64,000 nt of DNA. Source: DATJLY01 sp035518375. GTDB taxonomy: Bacteria; Pseudomonadota; Alphaproteobacteria; ATCC43930; CGMCC-115725. Location of the stretch: positions 10,757-74,756 of the forward strand of contig DATIXQ010000129.1 in NCBI GenBank assembly GCA_035518375.1, read 5' to 3'. The notes below the pieces were generated by a model, which was not told where the DNA came from, made no database searches, and saw nothing but the letters and a program-made list of their open reading frames with translations. Below, one piece after another: positions 7,345 to 14,323 of this stretch; position 1 is the stretch's first letter; each line of letters starts with the position of its first letter. A program made the position numbers and the translations under genes.

Positions 7345-8952
7345 TCACGCCGCGGCGCGGGCACGCGCCGCGGCACGGATGAAGGCCGCGCCCTTCTCGG
7401 CGATCATGAAGGTGGGCGCGTTGGTGTTGGTCGAGGTGACGTTCGGCATGACCGAAGCATCGATCACGCGCAAGCCCTCGAGCCCGTGCACGCGGAGCTG
7501 ATCGTCCACCACGGCCATCGCATCGCTTCCCATCTTGCAGGTGCAGGTAGCGTGATAGACGGTCGAGCCGTTCTTGCGCGCGTAATCGACGAGCTCTTCG
7601 TCGCCGACGATGCCGGCGCCCGGCAGGATTTCGGCGCCCAGATGCTGTTTGATGGCCGGCGCGTTGAACAGGCGGCGCAGGAAATTGAGCCCGCCGGCAA
7701 CAGCGCGGCAATCGGTCTGGTGCGAGAGATAGCGCGGATTGATGGCCGGCGCCTCGGCCGGGTTCGGTGATTTCGCGAGCACGTAGCCGCGCGACAAGGG
7801 CCGCATCTGCCACATGCCGCCGGTGACGCCGGGCTCGTCCTCGAAGGCGCCGAGTTGCGCCTCCTTGAAGCTGCCCGGCGCGAACGAGCACTGCACGTCC
7901 GGCGTCGCCGATTCCTCCAGCACCTTGACCGACGCGGCAACGAGCGAGGCGCTGTAGGTGAGGATGCCGTCGCCCTTGACGAGATAGCGCAGCACTTCGC
8001 CCGCGAGCGGCAGGCCGCGCGAACGCTCGTTGATGGTCGGCAGGCCGATCACACGGTGCGTCATACGCACGATGAAATGGTCCTGCAGATTCTGGCCGAC
8101 GCCCGGCAGCGCATGGCGCACCGGCACGCCGATCTTCTTGAGATGCTCGGGGTCGCCGACGCCGGAAAGCTGCAAGAGGTGCGGCGTGCCGACCGCGCCC
8201 GCGGACAAGATGACCTCGCGGTCGACCTCAACGCGCTCGCGCCGCCCGCCCTTCTCGTACTCGAGGCCGATGGCGCGCGTGCCATCGAACAGCACGCCGC
8301 GAACGAGCGCGTGAAGCACGACCGAAAGATTGGGGCGACTCATCGCCGGCCGCAGATAGGCCCGCGCCGCCGACATGCGCCGGCGGCCGCCGCGCGTCTG
8401 CTGGCACGGACCGATGCCGCCATGCGGCAGCGCGTTGACGTCGGCGCGGAAGGGCAGCCCCACCTCCTGCCCAGCCGCGATCACCGCCTGGCACAGTGGC
8501 GGCATGTCGCACATGTGACTCGTCGAGAGGGGCCCGCCCGTGCCGCGCCACTCGTTGCTCTCGCCGGTCCAGTTCTCGGTGAGCTTGAAATAGGGCAGCA
8601 CGTCGTCCCACGACCAGCCGCGATTGCCGAGCTGCGCCCAATGGTCGTAGTCCTCGGGCTGGCCGCGCACATAAATGAGGCCGTTGATCGAGCTGGAGCC
8701 GCCGAGGCCCCGCCCGCGCGGATAGAGGATGGCACGGCCGGCGGTGCCAGGATCGGGCTCGGCGCGGAAGCGCCAGCTCGCGGTCGGATGATCGAGCAGC
8801 TTGGTGAAGCCTGCCGGGATATGGATCAGCGGATTCCAATCGCGCCCGCCCGCCTCGATCAGCAGCACCTTGGCGGTCGGATCCTCCGACAGGCGGTTCG
8901 CGAGCACGCAGCCGGCCGTGCCGGCCCCGACGATGACGTAATCGACCTTCAT
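7345..8952 (-). CDS. GMC-family FAD oxidoreductase (choline/alcohol dehydrogenase-like)
   Basis: A 535-residue flavoprotein of the glucose-methanol-choline family. The N-terminal dinucleotide motif DYVIVGAGTAGCVLANRLSE, the GMC signature GLGGSSSINGLIYVRG near residue 81, the second signature GAVGTPHLLQLSGVG and the C-terminal catalytic histidine block (GSTVYHATCTCKMG, then MPNVTSTNTNAPTFMIAEK) are all intact. The family oxidises primary alcohols with FAD. The ATG has an excellent GGGAGG site. It converges on the Rieske gene and may oxidise an alcohol made in the same pathway, which is inference. The upstream 190 bases are A+T-rich compared with the surroundings and probably hold its promoter. 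Confidence 0.9.
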   Translation of the reverse strand: MKVDYVIVGAGTAGCVLANRLSEDPTAKVLLIEAGGRDWNPLIHIPAGFTKLLDHPTASWRFRAEPDPGTAGRAILYPRGRGLGGSSSINGLIYVRGQPEDYDHWAQLGNRGWSWDDVLPYFKLTENWTGESNEWRGTGGPLSTSHMCDMPPLCQAVIAAGQEVGLPFRADVNALPHGGIGPCQQTRGGRRRMSAARAYLRPAMSRPNLSVVLHALVRGVLFDGTRAIGLEYEKGGRRERVEVDREVILSAGAVGTPHLLQLSGVGDPEHLKKIGVPVRHALPGVGQNLQDHFIVRMTHRVIGLPTINERSRGLPLAGEVLRYLVKGDGILTYSASLVAASVKVLEESATPDVQCSFAPGSFKEAQLGAFEDEPGVTGGMWQMRPLSRGYVLAKSPNPAEAPAINPRYLSHQTDCRAVAGGLNFLRRLFNAPAIKQHLGAEILPGAGIVGDEELVDYARKNGSTVYHATCTCKMGSDAMAVVDDQLRVHGLEGLRVIDASVMPNVTSTNTNAPTFMIAEKGAAFIRAAARARAAA

Positions 8953-9141
8953 CGCTTCCTCCCGCCGCCCCGCCCGGCTCCTGCCGGTTCGGGCCCAAAA
9001 CTAACTAATTGTTTTATTCATATAAATTGGGTTCGTTCTGTAAAATCACGCGTGGCGACCGCGCCGCCATAAAATTTTGCGTACAGGCCAAGCCTAGTGC
9101 CGGCAGCCGCGCTGTTCAAGCGCCGACCGGTTTCCTCTATC

Positions 9142-9753
9142 TCAGTAGCCGACCGTGAAGCGCCGGCGCGAGTGGCGCGGCGCCTCGATCTCGTCCGCCA
9201 TGGCGATCGCGAAATCCTCCATCGAAATCGAACTCGTGCCGTCGGCGGCGACAAGGAGATGATCGCCCCCGAGGCGGAACTTGCCGATGCGCGCGCCGGG
9301 AGCAAATTGGCCCGACGGCGAGAGGAAGGTCCAGTCGAGCGTTTTCTCGGCCCGCAAGAGCGCCAAGAAACCACTGCCGGCACGCGCCTCGGGGCGTACC
9401 TGCGGCGGCAGATCGTCGCCATCGACGAGCTGGCGGCCGGCGGCATTGAGGAGCGATCCTGCGCCGCCGACGACGAGAAAGCGCTTTGCGCCAGCCGCCT
9501 TCACGGCAGCGATGAGGACGGCCGGATCGATCTGCACGAATCGCGTCGCCGATACGACCGCGTCGTGCCCGGCGATCAGGGGCGCGAGCGCCGCGGGATC
9601 GCGCGCGTCACCCTCACGTGCCACGACGCGCTCATGCGGCTGCACAGCCTCGGGATGGCGCCCGATCGCCGTGACGCGGTGGCCGCGGCGCAGGAGTTCC
9701 GCGGTGACGCGCGAGCCCGCCTTGCCCGAGGCGCCGATGACCGCGATGTTCAT
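9142..9753 (-). CDS. NAD(P)-binding reductase, NmrA/YwnB-like atypical SDR
   Basis: A 203-residue Rossmann-fold protein. It begins MNIAVIGASGKAGSRVTAEL, the glycine-rich NAD(P)-binding loop of atypical short-chain dehydrogenases, followed by RRGHRVTAIGRHPE. There is no YxxxK catalytic pair, so it belongs to the extended/atypical group (NAD(P)H-binding, PF13460) that includes flavin reductase-like and redox-sensing proteins. The ribosome site AAGGAGGAAG is strong. It is transcribed in the same direction as the GMC gene but separated by about 190 bases, so it may be independent. The role is unknown. Confidence 0.8.
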   Translation of the reverse strand: MNIAVIGASGKAGSRVTAELLRRGHRVTAIGRHPEAVQPHERVVAREGDARDPAALAPLIAGHDAVVSATRFVQIDPAVLIAAVKAAGAKRFLVVGGAGSLLNAAGRQLVDGDDLPPQVRPEARAGSGFLALLRAEKTLDWTFLSPSGQFAPGARIGKFRLGGDHLLVAADGTSSISMEDFAIAMADEIEAPRHSRRRFTVGY

Positions 9754-9822
9754 TACTTCCTCCTTGCCAAAAGAGACGGTAGTGGGTTTGGGTCCCCGCG
9801 ACCATCTCTAGAGGTTCGTCAC

Positions 9823-9851
9823 TTGACTTTCCTACCTGCGACCGCCATTTA
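9823..9851 (+). promoter_or_regulatory. Candidate sigma-70 promoter of the DEAD-box helicase
   Basis: TTGACT at 9823-9828 and CATTTA at 9846-9851 are spaced by 17 bases in a short A+T-richer stretch between two divergent genes. If used, transcription would begin near 9858, giving a leader of about 185 bases before the helicase start. Confidence 0.45.
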
Positions 9852-9971
9852 GCTTAGCAGCATTATCTCGCGCACACGCGAGGTGCGCCTCCCCGATCCC
9901 GGGGCGGCGATTTTCGAAAATGCTCCGCGTCAATCGAACTTCCCGGTCGCGTGGGCCGGGATCGACCCAGG

Positions 9972-9991
9972 GCAAACCACGAACGGTTTGC
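9972..9991 (+). other. Leader hairpin upstream of the helicase
   Basis: GCAAACC (9972-9978) and GGTTTGC (9985-9991) form a perfect seven-pair stem with a six-base loop, about 50 bases before the proposed GTG start. There is no U-tract, so it is not an obvious terminator. Structured leaders are common before cold-induced RNA helicases; the regulatory meaning here is inference. Confidence 0.4.
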
Positions 9992-10042
9992 ACGCGCTTG
10001 GTCGGCGCGGCTGAGCCCACGCCTGTCCAAGAAAGTCATAGA

Positions 10043-11404
10043 GTGCAATCTTCATTTTTTGATCTTCAGCTTGGCGAGCCGCTGTTACTCGCGCTCGCCG
10101 CCGAGAAATACCTGACACCCACCCCCATCCAGGTGCAATCCATCCCGCCGTCGTTGGCGGGCCGAGACGTTTTGGGCCTCGCCCAGACCGGGACCGGCAA
10201 GACCGCCGCGTTCGCACTTCCGATCCTCCAACGCCTTTCCTCGCAGCGCTTTGATAGAGGCCCCCGGGCGCCGCGTGCCCTGGTGCTGACGCCGACGCGC
10301 GAACTCGCGATTCAGGTCGCCGACAGTTTCCGCCGGTACGGGCGACACTTGCCGTCACTGAGCGGTACGGTCGTCTTCGGCGGAGTGGGCCAGCAACAGC
10401 AGATCGATGCGCTCGCGCGCGGCGTCGACATACTTGTCGCGACGCCCGGACGCCTGCTCGATCTCGCCGCGCGAAAGTTCGTGCGCTTCGAGAAGCTCGC
10501 AATGCTCGTGCTCGACGAAGCCGATCGGATGCTCGACATGGGCTTCCTTCCGGACGTGAAGCGGATCATCGCGCTCCTTCCCAAGGAACGCCAAACTTTG
10601 CTGTTCTCCGCGACCTTGCCCGATAGCATCGGCCGGCTTGCGGAGAGCATCCTGCGAAAGCCGGTCAGGGTCGAGGTCGCGCCGCCTGCGACGACCGTCG
10701 AACGCATCGACCAGCGCATCATCTTCGTGCCGAGCCCGGAAAAGCACCGCATCCTTGCCGAACTCCTCCGCGATACGGCGATTTCGCGCGCGCTTGTGTT
10801 CACCCGCACCAAGCACGGGGCCGACCGCGTCGCCGAGCGGCTCGCGCGGATCCCAATTCATGCCGCGACCATCCACGGCAACAAGTCGCAGCTCGCGCGG
10901 CAGCGCGCGCTCGCAGGATTTCGCGACGGACGCATCCGCGTCCTGGTGGCGACCGACATTGCCGCACGTGGCATCGACGTAGACGGCATCAGCCACGTTT
11001 TCAATTTCGACATCCCCAACGAGGCGGAAAACTATGTCCATCGCATCGGACGCACGGCGCGTGCCGGTGCTTCGGGCGTGGCGATCGCCCTGTGCGATCC
11101 CTCCGAGCGCGCGTTTGTCAGCGCAATCGAAAAGCTGACGCGGCGGCGCCTCCGCGTCATCGAGCGCGCGAGTCAACTTGCCGGCGGCGCAGCCACAACA
11201 GTTGATCCGCTGCCACGGGCGCTTGTCATCGACCGGACCGTGCCGGCAGAAAAGAGAGGCTCCAATGGCCAGGCCGCAAATGCGCAAGATGGTGGTCACC
11301 GGCGATCACCTCGTGGCAGCGGACAGCGGTCCGCCGTGGACCGTCCACTGGGACACCGCCGCGCGGAGCGACGGAAATTGGAGTATCGTGCGCACCAGCA
11401 ATGA
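10043..11404 (+). CDS. rhlE: DEAD-box ATP-dependent RNA helicase (RhlE-like)
   Basis: An RNA helicase with the full set of family motifs in order: Q-motif (TPTPIQVQSIP), motif I AQTGTGKT, Ia PTREL, II DEAD (LVLDEADRMLD), III SAT, then motif V TDIAARGID and VI HRIGRTARAG in the second RecA domain. The protein would act in rRNA processing or mRNA turnover, often induced by cold. I placed the start at GTG 10043 (VQSSFFDLQLGEPLL), which matches the usual RhlE N-terminus; an in-frame ATG at 9920 would add 41 non-conserved basic residues and lacks a ribosome site. The last 45 or so codons overlap the next gene in another frame and look non-conserved. Confidence 0.9.
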   Translation: MQSSFFDLQLGEPLLLALAAEKYLTPTPIQVQSIPPSLAGRDVLGLAQTGTGKTAAFALPILQRLSSQRFDRGPRAPRALVLTPTRELAIQVADSFRRYGRHLPSLSGTVVFGGVGQQQQIDALARGVDILVATPGRLLDLAARKFVRFEKLAMLVLDEADRMLDMGFLPDVKRIIALLPKERQTLLFSATLPDSIGRLAESILRKPVRVEVAPPATTVERIDQRIIFVPSPEKHRILAELLRDTAISRALVFTRTKHGADRVAERLARIPIHAATIHGNKSQLARQRALAGFRDGRIRVLVATDIAARGIDVDGISHVFNFDIPNEAENYVHRIGRTARAGASGVAIALCDPSERAFVSAIEKLTRRRLRVIERASQLAGGAATTVDPLPRALVIDRTVPAEKRGSNGQAANAQDGGHRRSPRGSGQRSAVDRPLGHRRAERRKLEYRAHQQ

Positions 11405-11801
11405 GATGACCGCGCTCGAACGCGCGGCGCATTTCGTGAAGCTCGGATTTGTCGTTCACGCGATCAAGGACCCCTCGGGGACGACCATAATGAACGCGGG
11501 CGAGATCAAGCGACGGTTCAGCCCCGCCGAAGACAAAGCACTCGACGGGGAATCCCCCGCCAGCTCCGCGACGACCGAGCAGTCGGCGCAGGACATCCTG
11601 CGCGGCTTCGTCGACGACTATAAAGCAACGCCGGGCCGCATGCTTGCCGCGGCGACGCTCCATGCGCTGCTCTCGCCGCATGGCGTCACGCGCATTCAGT
11701 TTGATCGGGCCGTGGGCTACGCCAAGGATCATGGCTGGCTCAGCGTCGCCGATGGCGTTCTCACTCTGACACAGGCCGGCTATGCCGCCGCCCTGGCGTA
11801 G
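11265..11801 (+). CDS. Uncharacterised protein with winged-helix-like C-terminus
   Basis: A 178-residue protein I do not recognise. It starts MARPQMRKMVVTGDHLVAAD with a good AGAGAGG ribosome site, inside the 3' end of the helicase gene (140 bases of overlap in another frame). Residues about 25-85 hold a WTVHWDT...NWSIVRTSNE segment and a helix ERAAHFVKLGFVVHAI. After a Ser/Thr/Glu-rich linker, residues about 110-178 (DILRGFVDDYKATPGRMLAA, then a short helix and KDHGWLSVADGVLTLTQAGY) look like a small winged-helix domain ending in a beta wing. The tight coupling to the helicase suggests a linked role, perhaps RNA-related. Confidence 0.6.
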   Translation: MARPQMRKMVVTGDHLVAADSGPPWTVHWDTAARSDGNWSIVRTSNEMTALERAAHFVKLGFVVHAIKDPSGTTIMNAGEIKRRFSPAEDKALDGESPASSATTEQSAQDILRGFVDDYKATPGRMLAAATLHALLSPHGVTRIQFDRAVGYAKDHGWLSVADGVLTLTQAGYAAALA

Positions 11802-11839
11802 CGCGGCGTTCGTGCGACCAGGAAAACAGGGGAGTGCCC

Positions 11840-12010
11840 ATGGCATTCAGACCGAACTACCGGCAACAGCGCAATGAGCGCAACCGTGTCAAGGAAGAGC
11901 GCAAGCAGGAAAAGCTGCTGAAACAGCAGGAAGCCGTCGAGAAGCGCAAGGCCGCGCGCGAAGCAGCGGCGCCGAGCGACGAACCGAGCGATGAAGCGCC
12001 GAAGAGTTGA
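11840..12010 (+). CDS. Small highly charged protein (56 aa)
   Basis: A 56-codon gene beginning MAFRPNYRQQRNERNRVKEE, followed by alternating Lys/Arg/Glu/Gln helix and an acidic tail (SDEPSDEAPKS). The AGGGGAG ribosome site is placed correctly. From memory, similar short proteins starting with FRPNY and a basic helix occur in other alphaproteobacteria, often annotated as hypothetical. The composition suggests an extended helix or an RNA/ribosome-associated peptide. It sits 38 bases after the preceding gene and before another charged small protein, in the same direction as the helicase. Confidence 0.65.
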   Translation: MAFRPNYRQQRNERNRVKEERKQEKLLKQQEAVEKRKAAREAAAPSDEPSDEAPKS

Positions 12011-12035
12011 GGAAGCGGCTTGAAGGGATCAGCTC

Positions 12036-12272
12036 ATGAACACACCGGAAAACCATCGCAACGCCGCTTACCGCCGGGCCGAACAGCTCTTGACGGCGAA
12101 AGAGCACAAAGAGGGCGAGCGCGTCAGCGACCGCGAGAACGAGCGCCGTAAGGAAGACGAGAAGATTGCGCGCCTGCGCGCGCTGCGCCTCGCGAAGGAG
12201 GCGGCCGAGCAGAGCGCGGCACAACCCGTCGCGCCGCGCGCCGGCAAAAAAAGGCCGCCAAAATCCGGGTGA
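12036..12272 (+). CDS. Small charged helical protein (78 aa)
   Basis: A 78-residue protein, MNTPENHRNAAYRRAEQLLT..., nearly all Lys, Arg, Glu and Ala, predicted to be one long helix or coiled coil, with a basic tail APRAGKKRPPKSG. The ribosome site AAGGGA is good. It lies 25 bases after the 56-residue charged protein and is probably cotranscribed. I know no function. The pair looks like the short basic proteins found next to RNA helicases and cold-shock genes in this class, which is weak contextual evidence only. Confidence 0.6.
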   Translation: MNTPENHRNAAYRRAEQLLTAKEHKEGERVSDRENERRKEDEKIARLRALRLAKEAAEQSAAQPVAPRAGKKRPPKSG

Positions 12273-12336
12273 GCGCTATTCTGTATCCTTAGATAACCGC
12301 GGCCCGCAAAGGGACCAGGCAGAACGCAGCCGCCGA

Positions 12337-12615
12337 TCAGGCGGCGTGGTGGCTATAGCCGCGCCAGGGATGGGTCGTGATGTTGAAGCCGGTCTTGCGC
12401 AGCTTGTAGATCGCGACCTTGAGGCCGATCGCCGCCTCTTCCGGCTCCCGCGTGCTGCAGCCGTAGATCGCCTGGAGCAGCTCGTTCGACGACACCACCC
12501 TGCCGCGTGCTGCGGCAAGCTCACGCGCCACGCCCGAAATCAGATAGGCACGCTGCGCGCGTTCCAGCGCCCGGACAAAGGCCTTCAGGGAAATAGTGTG
12601 GAGTTCATCGCGCAT
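12337..12615 (-). CDS. Single-domain OmpR-type winged-helix regulator
   Basis: A 92-residue protein that is essentially one OmpR/PhoB effector domain (PF00486). It contains LAAARGRVVSSNELLQAIYG (start of the recognition unit), then EAAIGLKVAIYKLRKTGFNI and the wing TTHPWRGYS. There is no receiver domain and no membrane segment, so it is not a normal response regulator and must be controlled by level or by a partner. A match to the RpoE-type promoter, TGATCC-N18-TAATTA, lies 41 to 70 bases upstream, so it is likely a secondary regulator in the RpoE-ChrR response. Its targets are unknown. Confidence 0.75.
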   Translation of the reverse strand: MRDELHTISLKAFVRALERAQRAYLISGVARELAAARGRVVSSNELLQAIYGCSTREPEEAAIGLKVAIYKLRKTGFNITTHPWRGYSHHAA

Positions 12616-12655
12616 GTGCCTGACTTTCGGGCCGGAAGGGCCGCTTCATATTGGT

Positions 12656-12685
12656 TAATTACGGAACGCTTACGAGGGCGGATCA
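12656..12685 (-). promoter_or_regulatory. RpoE/ECF11-type promoter for the winged-helix regulator
   Basis: On the minus strand, TGATCC (12685-12680), exactly 18 bases, then TAATTA (12661-12656). This fits the TGATCC-N18-TA form known for the singlet-oxygen sigma factor RpoE of Rhodobacter. The predicted start near 12650 leaves a leader of about 35 bases. The same arrangement occurs twice more, at 14203-14278. Confidence 0.75.
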
Positions 12686-12750
12686 CCGAGGCCGACACAC
12701 GTCGATAAAAAGATTCGTCAAATCACGCTTCAGTAGAAATAAAGTATTTG

Positions 12751-12791
12751 TAAAAGAAAAGGCCCCGCCCGGTGAGGGGGCTCCGGGCGGG
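12751..12791 (-). terminator. Rho-independent terminator of rpoE-chrR
   Basis: Read on the minus strand, CCCGCCCGG and CCGGGCGGG (12791-12783 and 12772-12764) make a nine-pair G+C stem with a ten-base loop, followed by a run rich in T (CCTTTTCTTTTA). It sits 90 bases after the chrR stop codon and would also shield the winged-helix regulator from read-through. Confidence 0.8.
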
Positions 12792-12880
12792 ACCAAGTCC
12801 GCAAGGACAAAACGCGTTTTGAAAGCGCGAGATCCTTGCTAATGACTTATACGGGGGTCCGCCTGGACCGGATCATGAAG

Positions 12881-13546
12881 TTAAAAGCCGGTGAAACGCT
12901 GAATCGTGCGGGCGAGCAGGCTGTCGAATTTGAGCGGCCCCTCAGTCGCGATGACGCAGATACAGTCTTCGTCGCGGCCCGAGATCGGCTCGTGCACGAT
13001 GTCGTCGTCGGTCTCGCCGATATCGCCGCTGCCATAGCGGCCAAGTTCGTCTGAATAGGAGCCGCTCAGGACAAGCGTCAGCTCCGTCCCCGTGTGGCCA
13101 TGCCGAGGCAGGCACTTGCCGGGCCCGATGCGCAGAATGCGCAGATTGCCGCCGCGCAAGACGTCGTGCGGCAGGACCTCGAAATGGCGGATGCCTGGAG
13201 CGAGGAAACGCCACGGAATATTCTCGAGTCCGCCGTGCAGATAGCGTGCAAGCGGCGCCGGCAGGCGCGGATCGACGGGCTGGAAAGGTTGCGTCGGGCG
13301 TGCGGCAAGCCGAGCCTCGGGCCTGTCGAGGAGCGCGAATACGCGATCACGCGCGGTGGTCTCGAGCGCGACCGGCGCCAAGCTTTCGAGCATGCTGCCG
13401 CCGATCGCCTCCGCCTCGGCGACCTGGTGGCGGCAATCGGGGCAATAGGAAAGGTGTGACGCGGTGACGAGCGCCAGCGCCTCGGTCAAGGAGCCGGCGG
13501 CATAGGCGAGGAGCGTCGCCTCGCTCGGATGTTGGCGCGGCGTCAT
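12881..13546 (-). CDS. chrR: ChrR-type zinc anti-sigma factor with cupin domain
   Basis: A 221-residue anti-sigma factor. The N-terminal zinc anti-sigma domain has a histidine at residue 6 and the H-x3-C-x2-C motif in ASHLSYCPDCRHQ near residues 31-38. The C-terminal half is a cupin (RHGHTGTELTLVLSG, with later histidine in DDDIVHEP) as in ChrR of Rhodobacter sphaeroides, where it senses singlet oxygen or peroxide and releases RpoE. The start codon overlaps the rpoE stop (ATGA), so the pair is translated in fixed ratio. A clear terminator follows. The function is inferred from the domain order and partner. Confidence 0.9.
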   Translation of the reverse strand: MTPRQHPSEATLLAYAAGSLTEALALVTASHLSYCPDCRHQVAEAEAIGGSMLESLAPVALETTARDRVFALLDRPEARLAARPTQPFQPVDPRLPAPLARYLHGGLENIPWRFLAPGIRHFEVLPHDVLRGGNLRILRIGPGKCLPRHGHTGTELTLVLSGSYSDELGRYGSGDIGETDDDIVHEPISGRDEDCICVIATEGPLKFDSLLARTIQRFTGF

Positions 13547-14118
13547 GCGTGCGCTCCCAGGCGCCCGCGCACCCGGCGAAACGCCAGACGCAGCCGCGAC
13601 TTCACTGTGCCCAGCGGGATCGCCAGCGCGGCGGCGATCTCGCCATGCGACTTGCCCTCGTAGAAGGCGAGATTGACAACCTCGGCCTGGTCGGCCGGAA
13701 GATCTCGAAGCGCCGCGCGCACATCGCCCTCTTCCTGCGCCGCCTCAACCGCCCGATCGGGCAGCGGCTCGGGGTCGGGCACGAGCAGCGGATCGTCGGG
13801 ATCAAGCTCGGGGTGCCGCTCGCGGCGCACCGCGTCGATGCGCAGATTGCGGGCGATGGTGAAAATCCAGGTGCCGACCCCAGCCTTGGCGGGATCGTAC
13901 GAGTCGGCCTTGCGCCAAACGGTCAGCATCACTTCCTGCACCAGATCCTCGGCGAGCGCGTCGGATGCGCCGAGTCGTTTCAAATAAGCCTTGACCCGCG
14001 GAGCGTAGTAGTCGAACAAGGCGGCAAAGGAATTCTGGTCGTGGCGTTCGACAATTGCCCGCAAGAGACGGGCAAAATCGGACGATGGGGAGGCGGCATC
14101 GGCGCGGGGGGCCGTCAT
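13543..14118 (-). CDS. rpoE: RpoE-type ECF sigma factor (ECF11)
   Basis: A 191-residue sigma factor. Region 2 reads FAALFDYYAPRVKAYLKRLG to DLVQEVMLTVWRKADSYDP, with TWIFTIARNLRIDAVRR for region 2.4, and region 4 has LPADQAEVVNLAFYEGKSHG then IPLGTVKSRLRLAFRRVR. I set the start at ATG 14118 (MTAPRADA) rather than 14196, because the promoter on this strand places the transcription start at about 14196, so the longer form would have no leader. It should direct the response to singlet oxygen with ChrR as inhibitor, and it is autoregulated through TGAACC-N18-TACCAA. Confidence 0.9.
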   Translation of the reverse strand: MTAPRADAASPSSDFARLLRAIVERHDQNSFAALFDYYAPRVKAYLKRLGASDALAEDLVQEVMLTVWRKADSYDPAKAGVGTWIFTIARNLRIDAVRRERHPELDPDDPLLVPDPEPLPDRAVEAAQEEGDVRAALRDLPADQAEVVNLAFYEGKSHGEIAAALAIPLGTVKSRLRLAFRRVRGRLGAHA

Positions 14119-14202
14119 TGCGAATAAACCGAGGCGAGCGGCGGTGCCGCGCCAAGGCAAGCCCGCGCCGGGCAGGATCGCAAGATCTGCATACATCGTG
14201 GC

Positions 14203-14232
14203 TTGGTACGTGCCCGCAAAGATTTTGGTTCA
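14203..14232 (-). promoter_or_regulatory. RpoE-type autoregulatory promoter of rpoE-chrR
   Basis: On the minus strand, TGAACC (14232-14227), 18 bases, TACCAA (14208-14203). Its spacer begins with AAAATCTT, the same as the divergent promoter opposite, so the two -35 regions form an inverted repeat. The predicted transcription start falls at about the upstream ATG (14196), supporting the shorter sigma-factor start. Confidence 0.75.
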
Positions 14233-14248
14233 CCAGCGAACTGTGCGG

Positions 14249-14278
14249 TGATCCAAAATCTTCGCGCCGACGTATCGT
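14249..14278 (+). promoter_or_regulatory. RpoE-type promoter of the flavoprotein-Cfa operon
   Basis: TGATCC (14249-14254), 18 bases, TATCGT (14273-14278), giving a leader of about 40 bases before the ATG at 14324. It matches the RpoE consensus of Rhodobacter and faces away from the rpoE promoter, with only 16 bases between the two -35 elements. Confidence 0.8.
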
Positions 14279-14323
14279 CTTGGTTAACCCAGGACCGACG
14301 GCCGTATCCGCGCGGGATTCGGG

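Noticed and set aside
9920..10042. Upstream ATG for the DEAD-box helicase.
   Set aside because: No ribosome site and 41 non-conserved basic residues; the stretch contains a leader hairpin and is better read as untranslated.
14119..14196. Longer rpoE start at 14196.
   Set aside because: The predicted transcription start from the TGAACC-N18-TACCAA promoter falls at that codon, and the added residues are not family-like.
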